From the NCBI GenBank assembly GCA_902778135.1, contig CACYWP010000010.1:1-64000 (forward strand): a stretch of DNA of 64,000 nucleotides. Direction: 5' to 3'. A program made the position numbers and the translations under genes. Positions within the stretch are counted from its first letter, which is position 1, and each line of letters begins with the position of its first letter. Of the stretch, positions 43,411-53,576 are shown in pieces. Source of the stretch: an uncultured Coriobacteriaceae bacterium (GTDB taxonomy: Bacteria > Actinomycetota > Coriobacteriia > Coriobacteriales > Atopobiaceae). The notes beneath the pieces are model-generated. The model searched no databases. It was given only the letters and a program-made list of their open reading frames with translations, and was not told the DNA's origin.

Positions 43411-44682
43411 TCAACGTTGGTCTTCGTCCGTCTGGACCAGCCGTTCCAGCATGTCCAACGACCTCTTCAGCTTTTCCCTGCCTTCCGCCTTGGCCTTCTG
43501 CACCATGGCGCGCTGCTCGGCGTACTTGGCAGCATTGGGATCGGGCACCACCAGGTCGGCAGGGTCGACCGGCTCCATCTCCAGCGCCCCATCCACGCAC
43601 ACGCGCACGCACGCCCCACAGTTCACGCAGTAGGTGGGTTGGACCGAGAAGTGACCCCCCGCATCCAGGTCGCAGGCATGAAGCGGACAGGCCCGCACGC
43701 AGTCGCCGCACATGGAGCACAGCGTCGTATCGCACACGGGCGCCTTCAGCCTGAAGACGTTGGCCAGCACGGGCGAGTCCTGAACGGTCGAGAGCATCAG
43801 CTTGCGGCTCTGGGTCAGGATGTGCTTGCGGTTCTGGCTTGTCTTGCTGCCAACCGCATCCTCCAGCGCCCGCTGCATCTCGTTGACACGCTGCGTGTGT
43901 CGCTTGATGCGGTCGGCCACGGCCTTTGCACCCAGCAGCGTCGGCGAACCCGCCATCAGCATGCGCTGCCCGGCGCGCGCCATGTTGTTGACGAACTGCC
44001 CGCGCTTGTAGGCGCGCGACTGCTCATGGTTCAGGTCGGCCTCGTCGACCTCCAGCCCCACCGAGAAGCCGGACCACTCCTCTCCCTGGGAGATGGCGTC
44101 GGCATAGCGCTCCTCACCCGTGGTGGTCTGGCAGCGGTCGCAGATGCCCAGAGGCAGGTAGACGCTGATGTTGTCGTAGTCGACCAACAGCGAGAACCAC
44201 AGCTCGGGCGTGAAGACGCCCACGCAGGGCAGCACGACCTCGTTGTCCTTGGGGTAGCGCCCCAAGGCGCGCGTGCAGGTGACGTAGCACTGCTCGTAGG
44301 TGCTGGCAATGCGGGCGACCTTGTCATAGAGCTGCTTGGACATCAGCTTCGGCAGCTGGAAGGCCTCGGTCGGGCAGGCGGACAGGCACAGCCCGCATTC
44401 GCGGCAGGAGTCGTTGATCTTCACCGTCTTGACGTTGATGTCGATGGCATCCACCGGACACACGTCCAGGCAACGGCGGCATGACCTCTCGTCACCCGAG
44501 GCGACGCGTATGCAATACACCGAGTTGGTGCGCGGCCTGCCCTTGTAGTCAGCAGGATTGAAGACATGCGCCTTGTCAGGATCCACCAGCGAGTCGGCGA
44601 TGTCACCCAAGGGGTTCGAGACCTTCTCCCAATCCCGTTGGATGTCGATGAGATCGTCAAGCATGTCGCGCTTCTCGGCCAC
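43411..44682 (-). CDS. Multi-cluster 4Fe-4S ferredoxin-type protein
   Basis: 423-residue cytoplasmic iron-sulphur protein. Four cluster motifs in two pairs: CRRCLDVCP and CRECGLCLSACP in the N-terminal third, CSMCGDCVRACP and CVNCGACVRVC near the C-terminus, with an additional ICDRCQ in the middle. The central 200 residues (YEQCYVTCTRALGRYPKDNEVVLPCVGVFTPELW) resemble the cysteine-bearing domain of proteins that pass electrons to hydrogenase or formate dehydrogenase, but no partner lies nearby. Start GTG 44682 follows AGGAGGGGGAGAC. Electron-transfer role is inferred; substrates unknown. Confidence 0.8.
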   Translation of the reverse strand: MAEKRDMLDDLIDIQRDWEKVSNPLGDIADSLVDPDKAHVFNPADYKGRPRTNSVYCIRVASGDERSCRRCLDVCPVDAIDINVKTVKINDSCRECGLCLSACPTEAFQLPKLMSKQLYDKVARIASTYEQCYVTCTRALGRYPKDNEVVLPCVGVFTPELWFSLLVDYDNISVYLPLGICDRCQTTTGEERYADAISQGEEWSGFSVGLEVDEADLNHEQSRAYKRGQFVNNMARAGQRMLMAGSPTLLGAKAVADRIKRHTQRVNEMQRALEDAVGSKTSQNRKHILTQSRKLMLSTVQDSPVLANVFRLKAPVCDTTLCSMCGDCVRACPLHACDLDAGGHFSVQPTYCVNCGACVRVCVDGALEMEPVDPADLVVPDPNAAKYAEQRAMVQKAKAEGREKLKRSLDMLERLVQTDEDQR

Positions 44683-44865
44683 GTCTCCCCCTCCTCTCGC
44701 AGTCGCAATCACCAATTGTACCAGTGCGGAACAGGCAAGGATACAGCCCGCAAAACCCCACAGGTAAGCCCTCCCGTGCGAAGCTGCTGTCACCGCTGTC
44801 CAGGGCGACGTGTAGCAAGATACGGTAATGCCTAGGCAAGTCCAAGGATACGTTCCGCAGAGGAG

Positions 44866-44905
44866 AAAGGGGCCAGCCGAACGGATCGTTCGACCGGCCC
44901 CTTTT
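44866..44905 (-). terminator. Terminator downstream of groEL
   Basis: Arms 44866-44883 and 44887-44904 (AAAGGGGCC...GGCCCCTTT) form an 18-bp stem with two mismatches, flanked by A and T runs so that it can act in both directions, 39 nt after the groEL stop. The remaining gap to 44683 shows nothing. Confidence 0.8.
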
Positions 44906-44943
44906 GAGGACGTTTGCGTGGTTTGCCTAGGCCCACGGGGATC

Positions 44944-46590
<1,647 letters not shown>

Positions 46591-46628
46591 TCATTCCTCC
46601 AAAGATTGGTGCGTTTCGAAGCGCGAAG

Positions 46629-46919
46629 CTACTCGGTGATGATGGCGTAGATGTCGTCGGCGCGCAGGAGCAGGAAGTCCTCGCCGTCGATCTTGACCTC
46701 GTTGCCGCCAAACTTGCCATAGTAGACCTGGTCGCCCACCTGGACGTCGATCGCGATGCGCTCGCCCTTGTCATTGAGCTTGCCAGCGCCAACGGCGATG
46801 ACCTCGCCCTTCTGCGGCTTCTCCTGGGCACCGGACGAGATGTACAGGCCAGACGAGGTGCGCTCCTCCTTGGGAGCGGGCTTGACGAGGACGCGATCGC
46901 CCAACGGCTTCAGAGTCAT
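46629..46919 (-). CDS. groES: Co-chaperonin GroES
   Basis: 96-residue lid protein of GroEL: LKPLGDRVLVKPAPKEERTSSGLYI, mobile loop, then GEVIAVGAGKLNDKGERIAIDVQVGDQVYYGKFGGNEVKIDGEDFLLLRADDIYAI. ATG 46919 has GGAGGTTCTTGAGT upstream. The 220 nt upstream contain neither a CIRCE element (TTAGCACTC-N9-GAGTGCTAA) nor a clear HAIR site, so its heat-shock control is not visible. Confidence 0.97.
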   Translation of the reverse strand: MTLKPLGDRVLVKPAPKEERTSSGLYISSGAQEKPQKGEVIAVGAGKLNDKGERIAIDVQVGDQVYYGKFGGNEVKIDGEDFLLLRADDIYAIITE

Positions 46920-47143
46920 ACTCAAGAACCTCCTTCATGTGCGCCATGCGGCGCCTTTCGTACGACGCGTCACGCGCGTCGCGTAGCCAACGTGGAGAAC
47001 TATACCCAGAATGGCGAGCGATAACGCGCAGATACGAAAATCTTCAAAGACGCACTTAGATTTTCTGGTGTCCCATGAGTGAGGGCATGTGCCGGAGACC
47101 CGCTCCCGCGGCACGGTGACAGGCTATCGTCAACGCGCCAAGC

Positions 47144-47971
47144 CTAGCCGGCAATCATCTGACACAGGCCCTCGACCTGGGCCAGCAGCCGGCCATAACC
47201 CTGTATGGCCTCCCAGTTGCGAGCGCTGCAGCGGAAGCCGTAGGCGTAGTCGGGCATCTCCCAGTCACCGCGCGTCAACGCCCTCAGCACGCCGTTGTCG
47301 TCGTAGGTGGCCGCACGGTTGCGCACGTCCATGTCCGGGTCGTCGAGCAGCCACCCCAGCGCCTTGGCACCGGAGCTGCTGCGCTGCCGCTCGCCCTCCG
47401 TCTCGATGGTGAGCGACCCCAGCGGGACGCGCATCCTCTCGATGTAGGGGTGGTCGACCTCGACAAGCAAGTAGAAGCTCTCGCCGTAGCGCCAGCGCCT
47501 TGGGCTGTAGCTCCTCTGCTCGCCGTCGACGGTCTGCCTCAGCTCTCCTTTGGTCTCGGTGATGTCACAGGTGGCGCTCCTCACCTGGTCGAACGTGACG
47601 ATGTCGGCATTGGCCTCGATCAGGCCAGCCCTGTCGTGCACGCGCTCGGAGCTGAGCAGACCGCCCGTCGACGCGTCGGGAAGGGCGCAGAGCCACCGAT
47701 GTCCCTCGTCGACGAAGACGGCTCCCGTTCCGGCAAGCTCCGAGGTGATGTCGAACCGCTCCAGCTGCCTGCGATTCTCCTCCCGCATCGCCAGCTGCTC
47801 CTTTATCTGGGCAACCGTGCCCTCCCTGCGCTCCTCGAACCAGGGCGAGAGGCGGGCGACGCAGTCCTTGCACATGACGCCGTCCGCGAGCTTGCGCTTC
47901 TTGAGCGCACCGACCTCGGCGCCGCAGACGGCACAGGACTCCTTCGCGAAGAACTTTCCGAACAAGGCCAT
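47144..47971 (-). CDS. DUF4428 domain protein
   Basis: 275-residue protein of unknown function with an N-terminal DUF4428 zinc finger, CAVCGAEVGALKKRKLADGVMCKDC (near residues 13-37), followed by a coiled-coil segment VAQIKEQLAMREENRRQLERF and a large mixed alpha/beta domain containing TCDITETKGELRQTVDGEQRSY and YLLVEVDHPYIERMRVPLG, which in other proteins resembles a PH-like fold. ATG 47971 follows GGGAGCCACC; an ATG 12 nt earlier is possible. Located between groES and nadE without clear operon ties. Confidence 0.75.
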   Translation of the reverse strand: MALFGKFFAKESCAVCGAEVGALKKRKLADGVMCKDCVARLSPWFEERREGTVAQIKEQLAMREENRRQLERFDITSELAGTGAVFVDEGHRWLCALPDASTGGLLSSERVHDRAGLIEANADIVTFDQVRSATCDITETKGELRQTVDGEQRSYSPRRWRYGESFYLLVEVDHPYIERMRVPLGSLTIETEGERQRSSSGAKALGWLLDDPDMDVRNRAATYDDNGVLRALTRGDWEMPDYAYGFRCSARNWEAIQGYGRLLAQVEGLCQMIAG

Positions 47972-48022
47972 GGTGGCTCCCATCTCCCTATGGCGCAGGC
48001 GTCAGGCTCGCGGGCCGATCCG

Positions 48023-49963
48023 TTACAGGTCCTCCAGCTCGCGCAGCCACAGACGGCTGACCGCATCGCTGGGCATGCGCAGGTCGCCGCGCGGGCTGAC
48101 CGCGACGCTGCCCACCTTCGGGCCGTCAGGCAGGCAGCTGCGCTTGAATTGCTGGTTGAAGAAGCGCCGGTAGAAGACCTTGAGCCAGGCGAGGATCGTC
48201 GTGCTGTCGTAGACGTCGCCCCACGCGTGGCAGGCCAGGCGGTACACCTTGCGCGGGGTCGTGCCGCGACGCAGCACCTGGTACAGGTAGAAGTCGTGCA
48301 GCTCGTAGGGGCCGACGAGGTCCTCGGTCTGCTGGGCGATGGTGCCATCCTCGTTGGCGGGCAGCAGCTCGGGACTAACGGGCGTGTCCAGCACGTCGTA
48401 GAGAATGTCCGCCTCGGCCTCGTTCCCGCAGGTGTCGGCCACATAGCGCACCAGATGGCGCACGAGGGTCTTGGGCACGCCGCCGTTGACGCCGTACATG
48501 CTCATATGGTCGCCGTTGTAGGTGGCCCAACCCAACGCCAGCTCGGAGAGGTCGCCGGTGCCGATGACGAGGCCTCCCTCCTGGTTGGCGATGTCCATGA
48601 TGATCTGGGTGCGCTCGCGGGCCTGGCTGTTCTCGTAGGTCACGTCGTGGATGCTCTCGTCATGCCCGATGTCGGCGAAGTGCTGACGCACCGCCGCGGC
48701 GATGCTCACCTCGCGCAGCTGGACGCCCAGCGCGTCGGAGAGCGTGGTGGCGTTGCCATGGGTGCGCTCGGTGGTGCCAAAGCCCGGCATGGTCACGGCG
48801 ATGATGCCCTGTCGGTCCAGTCCCAGCAGGTCGAAGGCACGCACCGTCACCAGCAGGGCGAGGGTCGAATCCAGGCCGCCGGACACGCCAATCACCGCGC
48901 AGCTGCTGTGCGTGTGGTCGAGGCGCTTGGCAAGGCCCCATGCCTGGATCGAGAAGACGTCCTCGCAGCGGGCGTCACGCTCTGCGCCATCGGCCGGGAC
49001 GAAGGGGCGGGCGTCCACGTGGCGCGTCAGGCGGGTTTCGGTACGGCCCAGGTCGAAGGAGACCTCGAGGTATCCCTGCCCGTCCGGCCCCATCGCGCTG
49101 GGAGCCGTCCGGAAGGTCGACATGCGCAGGCGCTCCTGGACGATGGCGGACACGTCGAGCTCGCTGACGGCAGAGCCGGGGCCGAACGGCGCGGACTCCG
49201 CCAGCATCGCGCCGTTCTCCGCAACCATGTCGTGCCCGGCAAAGACCACGTCGGTCGTGGACTCGCCCCATCCGGCACTGGTGTACACGTATCCGCAGAC
49301 CAGGCGCGCGCTCTGGCCAGCGACCAGCGCACGGCGGTACGCAGCCTTGCCCACGATGGCGTTGGAGGCGGAGAGATTGACGATGACGGTCGCCCCCGCC
49401 AAGGCATGGCTTATGGAGGGCGGGTTCGGCGCCCACAGGTCCTCGCAGACCTCTGCGGCAACGACGAGTTCGGGCATGCTCTTGCAGTGCAGCAGGACGT
49501 TGGTGCCGAAGGCGACGGGCTCCTCCTGCGAGAGGTCCAGCAGGCACTGGAAGCCGGGCACCGCCGGGGCGAAGTGCCTCATCTCGTAGAACTCGTTGTA
49601 GTTGGGCACATGGGTCTTGGGGATCAGGGCCAGGATCTCGCCGGCACAGAGGGCGGCCGCGCAGTTGTACAGCTTGCCGTTCACGCGCCACGGTACGCCG
49701 ACGAAGATGAGCGCATCGAAGTCGGCCGTCTGGTCGGCAAGGGAGAAGAGCCCCCGCTGGGCTGCGTCGAGCAGCGCGTCCTGCCAGAAGAGATCCTCGC
49801 AGGTGTAGCCCGTGATGCACAGCTCCGGCAGGACGACGATCTTGGCCTCGTCCTCCAGGCAGGCGGAACGCACCACATTCAGGCAGCTCTCGACGTTGAA
49901 GGCGACGTCTGCGACGCGTACCTCGGGGGTCTTCGCGGCAACCTTGACAAATCCGTCACGCAT
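48023..49963 (-). CDS. nadE: Glutamine-dependent NAD+ synthetase
   Basis: Makes NAD+ from deamido-NAD+, ATP and glutamine. The 646-residue product is a two-domain form: N-terminal nitrilase-like glutaminase with VVLPELCITGYTCEDLFW, a Lys in LIPKTHVPNYNEFYE, and the catalytic Cys in AAEVCEDLWAPNPP; and C-terminal synthetase with P-loop GVSGGLDSTLALL and TMPGFGTTERT. This length and order match the actinobacterial type. ATG 49963 follows TCGAGGAG. Confidence 0.96.
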   Translation of the reverse strand: MRDGFVKVAAKTPEVRVADVAFNVESCLNVVRSACLEDEAKIVVLPELCITGYTCEDLFWQDALLDAAQRGLFSLADQTADFDALIFVGVPWRVNGKLYNCAAALCAGEILALIPKTHVPNYNEFYEMRHFAPAVPGFQCLLDLSQEEPVAFGTNVLLHCKSMPELVVAAEVCEDLWAPNPPSISHALAGATVIVNLSASNAIVGKAAYRRALVAGQSARLVCGYVYTSAGWGESTTDVVFAGHDMVAENGAMLAESAPFGPGSAVSELDVSAIVQERLRMSTFRTAPSAMGPDGQGYLEVSFDLGRTETRLTRHVDARPFVPADGAERDARCEDVFSIQAWGLAKRLDHTHSSCAVIGVSGGLDSTLALLVTVRAFDLLGLDRQGIIAVTMPGFGTTERTHGNATTLSDALGVQLREVSIAAAVRQHFADIGHDESIHDVTYENSQARERTQIIMDIANQEGGLVIGTGDLSELALGWATYNGDHMSMYGVNGGVPKTLVRHLVRYVADTCGNEAEADILYDVLDTPVSPELLPANEDGTIAQQTEDLVGPYELHDFYLYQVLRRGTTPRKVYRLACHAWGDVYDSTTILAWLKVFYRRFFNQQFKRSCLPDGPKVGSVAVSPRGDLRMPSDAVSRLWLRELEDL

Positions 49964-50044
49964 GGGAACTCCTCGACGAAGGTTTTTGCATGCATCACAT
50001 GGTATAGGAACCCCCGGACCAGCGACGCCTCAAAGGTCCGTCCT

Positions 50045-50127
50045 TCGTCCATCTGGGACGGTTCTCCACGGTCGAAAACCCGTCCGGCGGACCGTTCGTC
50101 CATCTGGGACGAATCCCGATGGTTGGA
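50045..50127. repeat. Two tandem partial family 1 repeats
   Basis: TTCGTCCATCTGGGACG occurs at 50045-50060 and again at 50095-50111; the first continues GTTCTCCACGGTCGAAAA like a family 1 arm, the second diverges. They fill most of the 173-nt gap between the amidohydrolase end and nadE. Confidence 0.6.
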
Positions 50128-50136
50128 TCATGTCAT

Positions 50137-51750
50137 CTAGGCGCCTAGGTACGTGTGCAGGCAGGTCGCGTGCTGAATGGCATCGTCGGCGCAGGTCAGC
50201 AGGTTGGTGTCCCACACGCACACGTCCGCGAGCTTGCCCGGCTCGAGGCTTCCAAGCTCGCGTTCGCGACCTACAGCCACCGCGCCACCCAGACCATAGG
50301 CCCGCAACGCCTGCGCGCGCGTGAGGCAGTGCTCTGGGTACCAGCCGCCCTCGGGCTCGTGGTCCACAGGCGTCCGTCGCGTGACCGCCGTGTAGAGCAC
50401 GTCCATGCTGGTAGGAGGCACAACCGGGGCATCCGTTCCCAACGCGAGCTTCACGCCCGCATCCAACATCCCCGCAAACGGCCACATGCGCCGCGCCCGC
50501 CACTCCCCCAGGTCGCGTGCCGGCTGGGCCAGGTCGATCGTTACGTGCGGCGGCTGTACCGACGCCACCACACGAGCCTCGCGCAGACGCGCGATGTCGG
50601 CGGGCTGGATGTCCTCGATGTGCTCCATGGTGTTGCGTCCCTGCGTGGGGGCACCAAAGCGCCGATACGCCTCGTCAAAGATGTCGATGGCCGCGTGCAC
50701 CGCCGCGTCCCCGATAGTATGGATGCGCACCGAGTGCCCACGTGCGGCGGCAGCCAGCACCAGCTCGCGCATACGTTCGGGGGCAACCGTGGGCCGCCCC
50801 ACATCGCCGACAAAGCGCGCGTTCTCGTACTCCTCGGTGCACCAGGCGGTATGCTGGCTGCTCACGCCGTCAAAGAACTGCTTGAAGCCCGGTGCGCGCA
50901 AGCGCGTGCCCGTAAGGCGCGCCTGCAGGCTTTCGAGGTTGGATTGGTCGTCAGAGAGCGTCGGGAACAGGTGCGCCCGCACCGTCAGGTCGCCCGAAGT
51001 CTCAAGCGCCTCGTATACCTGTGGGTTTATGCCATCCGCCCCCGGCAGCAACGAGAGCGCCATGTCGCAGACCGAGGTGATGCCCATGCCACGCAGACGG
51101 GCGAAGTAGTCGCGGTAGATGGCACACAGCTGCTCGGTGGTAAAGCTCGACAGCACGCGCGCCACATATACCATGCCCGCAGCCTCGCGGATGACGCCCG
51201 TCAGATGGCCATGCTCATCGCGGTCGAAGCTACCGCCTGCGGGAGGCTCGGTGTCGTCGTCAATGCCCAAGGCGCGGAGGCCGGCGGTGTTGGTCCACAG
51301 CGTGTGCGCGTCGCCCGAGTACATGGCCACGGGCCGGTTGGGGAACGCTGCGTCAAGCGAGGCGCGGGTAGGGACGACAGGCGGATTCCACAGGGCCTCG
51401 CGCCAGCCGTGGGAAACGAGCCACGAGCCGTCATCGGGACGGTCGGCGGCCCACGCCTGCAGGTGTGCCACGCAGTCGGCTTCGGAAGTGCCCGCGTATT
51501 CGGTGGCCAGCGCACTCGGGAAGAGGGCCGCATGGAACACATGCTGGTGCGCGTCATGGAATCCAGGGCAGACGAAAGCGTCGCCCCAGTCCTCCACGAG
51601 GGCACCCTGGGCAAGCTCGTTGGCCTGACCGCGCGGTGCAACCGCGCTCACGCGACCGTCGCGCACCGCAATTGCCAGTGGGCGAGCCTCGTCGCAGCCC
51701 TGCTCACCAGTGAATACGTTAGCCGATGTTATGACATAGTCAGGCTTCAT
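50137..51750 (-). CDS. Amidohydrolase, YtcJ type (Amidohydro_3)
   Basis: 537-residue metal-dependent hydrolase of the urease superfamily. The metal motif near the N-terminus is CPGFHDAHQHVFH (HxH), with VSHGWREALW and SGDAHTLWTNTAGL following, KQFFDGVSSQHTAW (near 290) giving the Asp-Gly segment, RIHTIGDAAVHAAID giving a His ligand, NTMEHIEDI another, and ALGTDAPVVPP the catalytic Asp. The YtcJ group hydrolyses N-acyl or cyclic amide substrates; the real substrate is unknown. ATG 51750 follows AGGGAGTCTCAC. Confidence 0.88.
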   Translation of the reverse strand: MKPDYVITSANVFTGEQGCDEARPLAIAVRDGRVSAVAPRGQANELAQGALVEDWGDAFVCPGFHDAHQHVFHAALFPSALATEYAGTSEADCVAHLQAWAADRPDDGSWLVSHGWREALWNPPVVPTRASLDAAFPNRPVAMYSGDAHTLWTNTAGLRALGIDDDTEPPAGGSFDRDEHGHLTGVIREAAGMVYVARVLSSFTTEQLCAIYRDYFARLRGMGITSVCDMALSLLPGADGINPQVYEALETSGDLTVRAHLFPTLSDDQSNLESLQARLTGTRLRAPGFKQFFDGVSSQHTAWCTEEYENARFVGDVGRPTVAPERMRELVLAAAARGHSVRIHTIGDAAVHAAIDIFDEAYRRFGAPTQGRNTMEHIEDIQPADIARLREARVVASVQPPHVTIDLAQPARDLGEWRARRMWPFAGMLDAGVKLALGTDAPVVPPTSMDVLYTAVTRRTPVDHEPEGGWYPEHCLTRAQALRAYGLGGAVAVGRERELGSLEPGKLADVCVWDTNLLTCADDAIQHATCLHTYLGA

Positions 51751-51828
51751 GTGAGACTCCCTGCCATAGGTTTCCCGCGACCAGTCTAGCGCGCCTATGC
51801 AGAGTCGTGGGAGGGATTCTGCCTGTGG

Positions 51829-52692
51829 TCAGCGCTTGCCAATGTGCGCGGTACCACTCGAGACGCTCATGTTCAGCGACATCCCGCCGTCTCCGGCAAC
51901 GAGCCTGCCGTCACGCTCGGTTGTCTTGAAGTCGCAGTCGAACGAGCCAGCGCCCACCTTCACTTGGGCCGTGAAGCCCGCGTCTCTTGGAAGGAGCAGA
52001 TCCACGGTCCCGCTGCTGGCTTCCAGATTGGCCTTCTTGGGCGTCGTGTCCGTACGCACGCGAGCGGTGCCACTCGTCACACCCACGGCAATCGACGAGC
52101 TCACGGTGCCATCGAAGCCAATGTGCCCGCTGCTTGCGCTGCAAGTCAGGTCGCGCACAGCCACGTCCTTGGCCTTCATGACGCCCGCTTCAAAGTGCGC
52201 ACTCAGGGTTTCGCACGTTATGTCCTCCAGGGCATACTCGCCCGACGATCCGCTGACCGTCACGGTCCTCAACCGATTGGCACAGCTCCTGGGCAGGGTT
52301 ATCGTCAAGGTCTTTTCCCGCGCAGCCGGGGACGGTGTGAAGGAAGGCTCGAGGTCCCCATAACGAACGACAAGCTCGCCCCCCTTGCCTTCGATCGTCA
52401 TATGCGGCGTGTCGCTCCAACCCTCGGGAGCCGTCTCCGAGATGGCAATCTGCCCGCCGAGCTTGCTGTCGCCGACCACGACAACGCTTGCCGAGCCCAC
52501 GTTCCACTCGATGCGCAGGTCGTCCACCTGATTGGCATCAACGTATCTCATCGCCGTGTACTCTTCGGACACACGCGTGCGACTGCATCCTGCCATGCCC
52601 CAATGACGCGAGTTCGCCAAAGTCGGGGCACCAAGCGCCACAACGAGCGCTGTACCCGCAGCCACGAGCTTCTGTAGGTGCACGGTAATCAC
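51829..52692 (-). CDS. DUF4097-type exported beta-repeat protein
   Basis: 287-residue protein with a hydrophobic N-terminal export signal (LVAAGTALVVALGAPTLA) and possibly a lipobox-like MAGC at about residue 35. The rest consists of short beta strands repeating patterns such as VSGSSGEYALEDI, CSASSGHIGFDG, VTSGTARVRT and EASSGTVDLLLP, typical of the DUF4097 putative adhesin/beta-helix family. The start is GTG 52692 with AGGAAG upstream. Such genes often follow membrane-stress regulators, none of which is adjacent here. Confidence 0.82.
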   Translation of the reverse strand: MITVHLQKLVAAGTALVVALGAPTLANSRHWGMAGCSRTRVSEEYTAMRYVDANQVDDLRIEWNVGSASVVVVGDSKLGGQIAISETAPEGWSDTPHMTIEGKGGELVVRYGDLEPSFTPSPAAREKTLTITLPRSCANRLRTVTVSGSSGEYALEDITCETLSAHFEAGVMKAKDVAVRDLTCSASSGHIGFDGTVSSSIAVGVTSGTARVRTDTTPKKANLEASSGTVDLLLPRDAGFTAQVKVGAGSFDCDFKTTERDGRLVAGDGGMSLNMSVSSGTAHIGKR

Positions 52693-52712
52693 AGAGGCTT
52701 CCTCGCCAACCT

Positions 52713-52799
52713 CGGGTTCGACCGTCTGGGACGGTTCTCCGCGGTCGAAAGGTTATAGATGTTTCGACCGCGGAGAACCGTCCCAGACGGTCGAACCCG
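52713..52799. repeat. Long inverted repeat, family 1, complete copy
   Basis: Perfect 38-nt arms (52713-52750 and 52762-52799) flank the same 11-nt loop GGTTATAGATG as the copy at 1295-1375. Relative to that copy, arm positions change in pairs (GGGG/CCCC to TGGG/CCCA, and TCCC/GGGA to TCTC/GAGA), conserving the stem. Confidence 0.85.
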
Positions 52800-52814
52800 C
52801 GTGCCACGAATGCC

Positions 52815-53573
52815 CTAGTCCTCCAGATAGCGCGCCAGGAACTCGCGCGTACGCGGCAGCTGCGGGTCGGTGAACATCTGCTGGGGGTCGCCCTGTTCGG
52901 CGATGACGCCCTGGTCCATGAACACGACCTTGTCCGAGACGTTCTTGGCGAAGGCCATCTCGTGCGTGACCACGACCATCGTCATGCCCTCGGCCGCCAG
53001 GTCGCGCATGACGTTGAGAACCTCGCCCACGATCTCGGGGTCGAGCGCGGAGGTCGGCTCGTCGAAGAGCATCAGGTCGGGCTTCATGCAGAGGGCTCGC
53101 GCGATGGCCACACGTTGCTTCTGGCCGCCGGAAAGCGAGGTCGCAGGCGCATTGATGAAGTCCGAAAGCCCCACGGCCTCCAAGTTCCTGCGCGCCACGT
53201 CCTCGGCCTCGGCCTTGCCCATCTTCTTGAGGGTGACGGGCGCCAGCGTGCAGTTGTCCAGCACGTTCTTGTTGTTGAACAGGTTGAAGCTCTGGAAGAC
53301 CATGCCGATCTTCTCGCGCAGACGGTTGATGTTGACGCGGTCGGCCGCCAGGTCCTCGCCGTGGAACCAGATGTGGCCGGAGTCGGGCGTCTCGAGCAGG
53401 TTCATGCAGCGCAGCAGCGTGGACTTGCCGCTACCCGACGCACCGATGATGGTCACGACCTCACCGGGCATCACGGCAAAGTCGATGTCCTTCAGCACCA
53501 GATGGCTGCCAAACGACTTGCGCAGGTTCTCCACGCGAATGAGCGGCTCGGCCGCAGTGTTATCCAGACCCAT
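52815..53573 (-). CDS. Polar amino acid ABC transporter ATPase, GlnQ type
   Basis: 252-residue ATPase: Walker [11 protein letters not shown]-loop [17 protein letters not shown], signature LSGGQKQR, Walker [21 protein letters not shown], and the H-loop VTHEM, all of the GlnQ/HisP family. ATG 53573 lies 3 nt after the permease stop; last gene of the operon with binding protein and permease upstream. Confidence 0.93.
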   Translation of the reverse strand: MGLDNTAAEPLIRVENLRKSFGSHLVLKDIDFAVMPGEVVTIIGASGSGKSTLLRCMNLLETPDSGHIWFHGEDLAADRVNINRLREKIGMVFQSFNLFNNKNVLDNCTLAPVTLKKMGKAEAEDVARRNLEAVGLSDFINAPATSLSGGQKQRVAIARALCMKPDLMLFDEPTSALDPEIVGEVLNVMRDLAAEGMTMVVVTHEMAFAKNVSDKVVFMDQGVIAEQGDPQQMFTDPQLPRTREFLARYLED

Positions 53574-53576
53574 GGC

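Noticed and set aside
46900..46935. CTTGAGT...ACTC near the groES start as an HspR (HAIR) site
   Set aside because: The spacing is 3 instead of 7 nt and the second half is incomplete; it covers the start codon itself.
47450..50140. An 896-codon plus-strand frame opposite nadE and the DUF4428 gene
   Set aside because: It crosses two well-supported genes and an intergenic repeat, and its sequence has no domain; antisense artefact.
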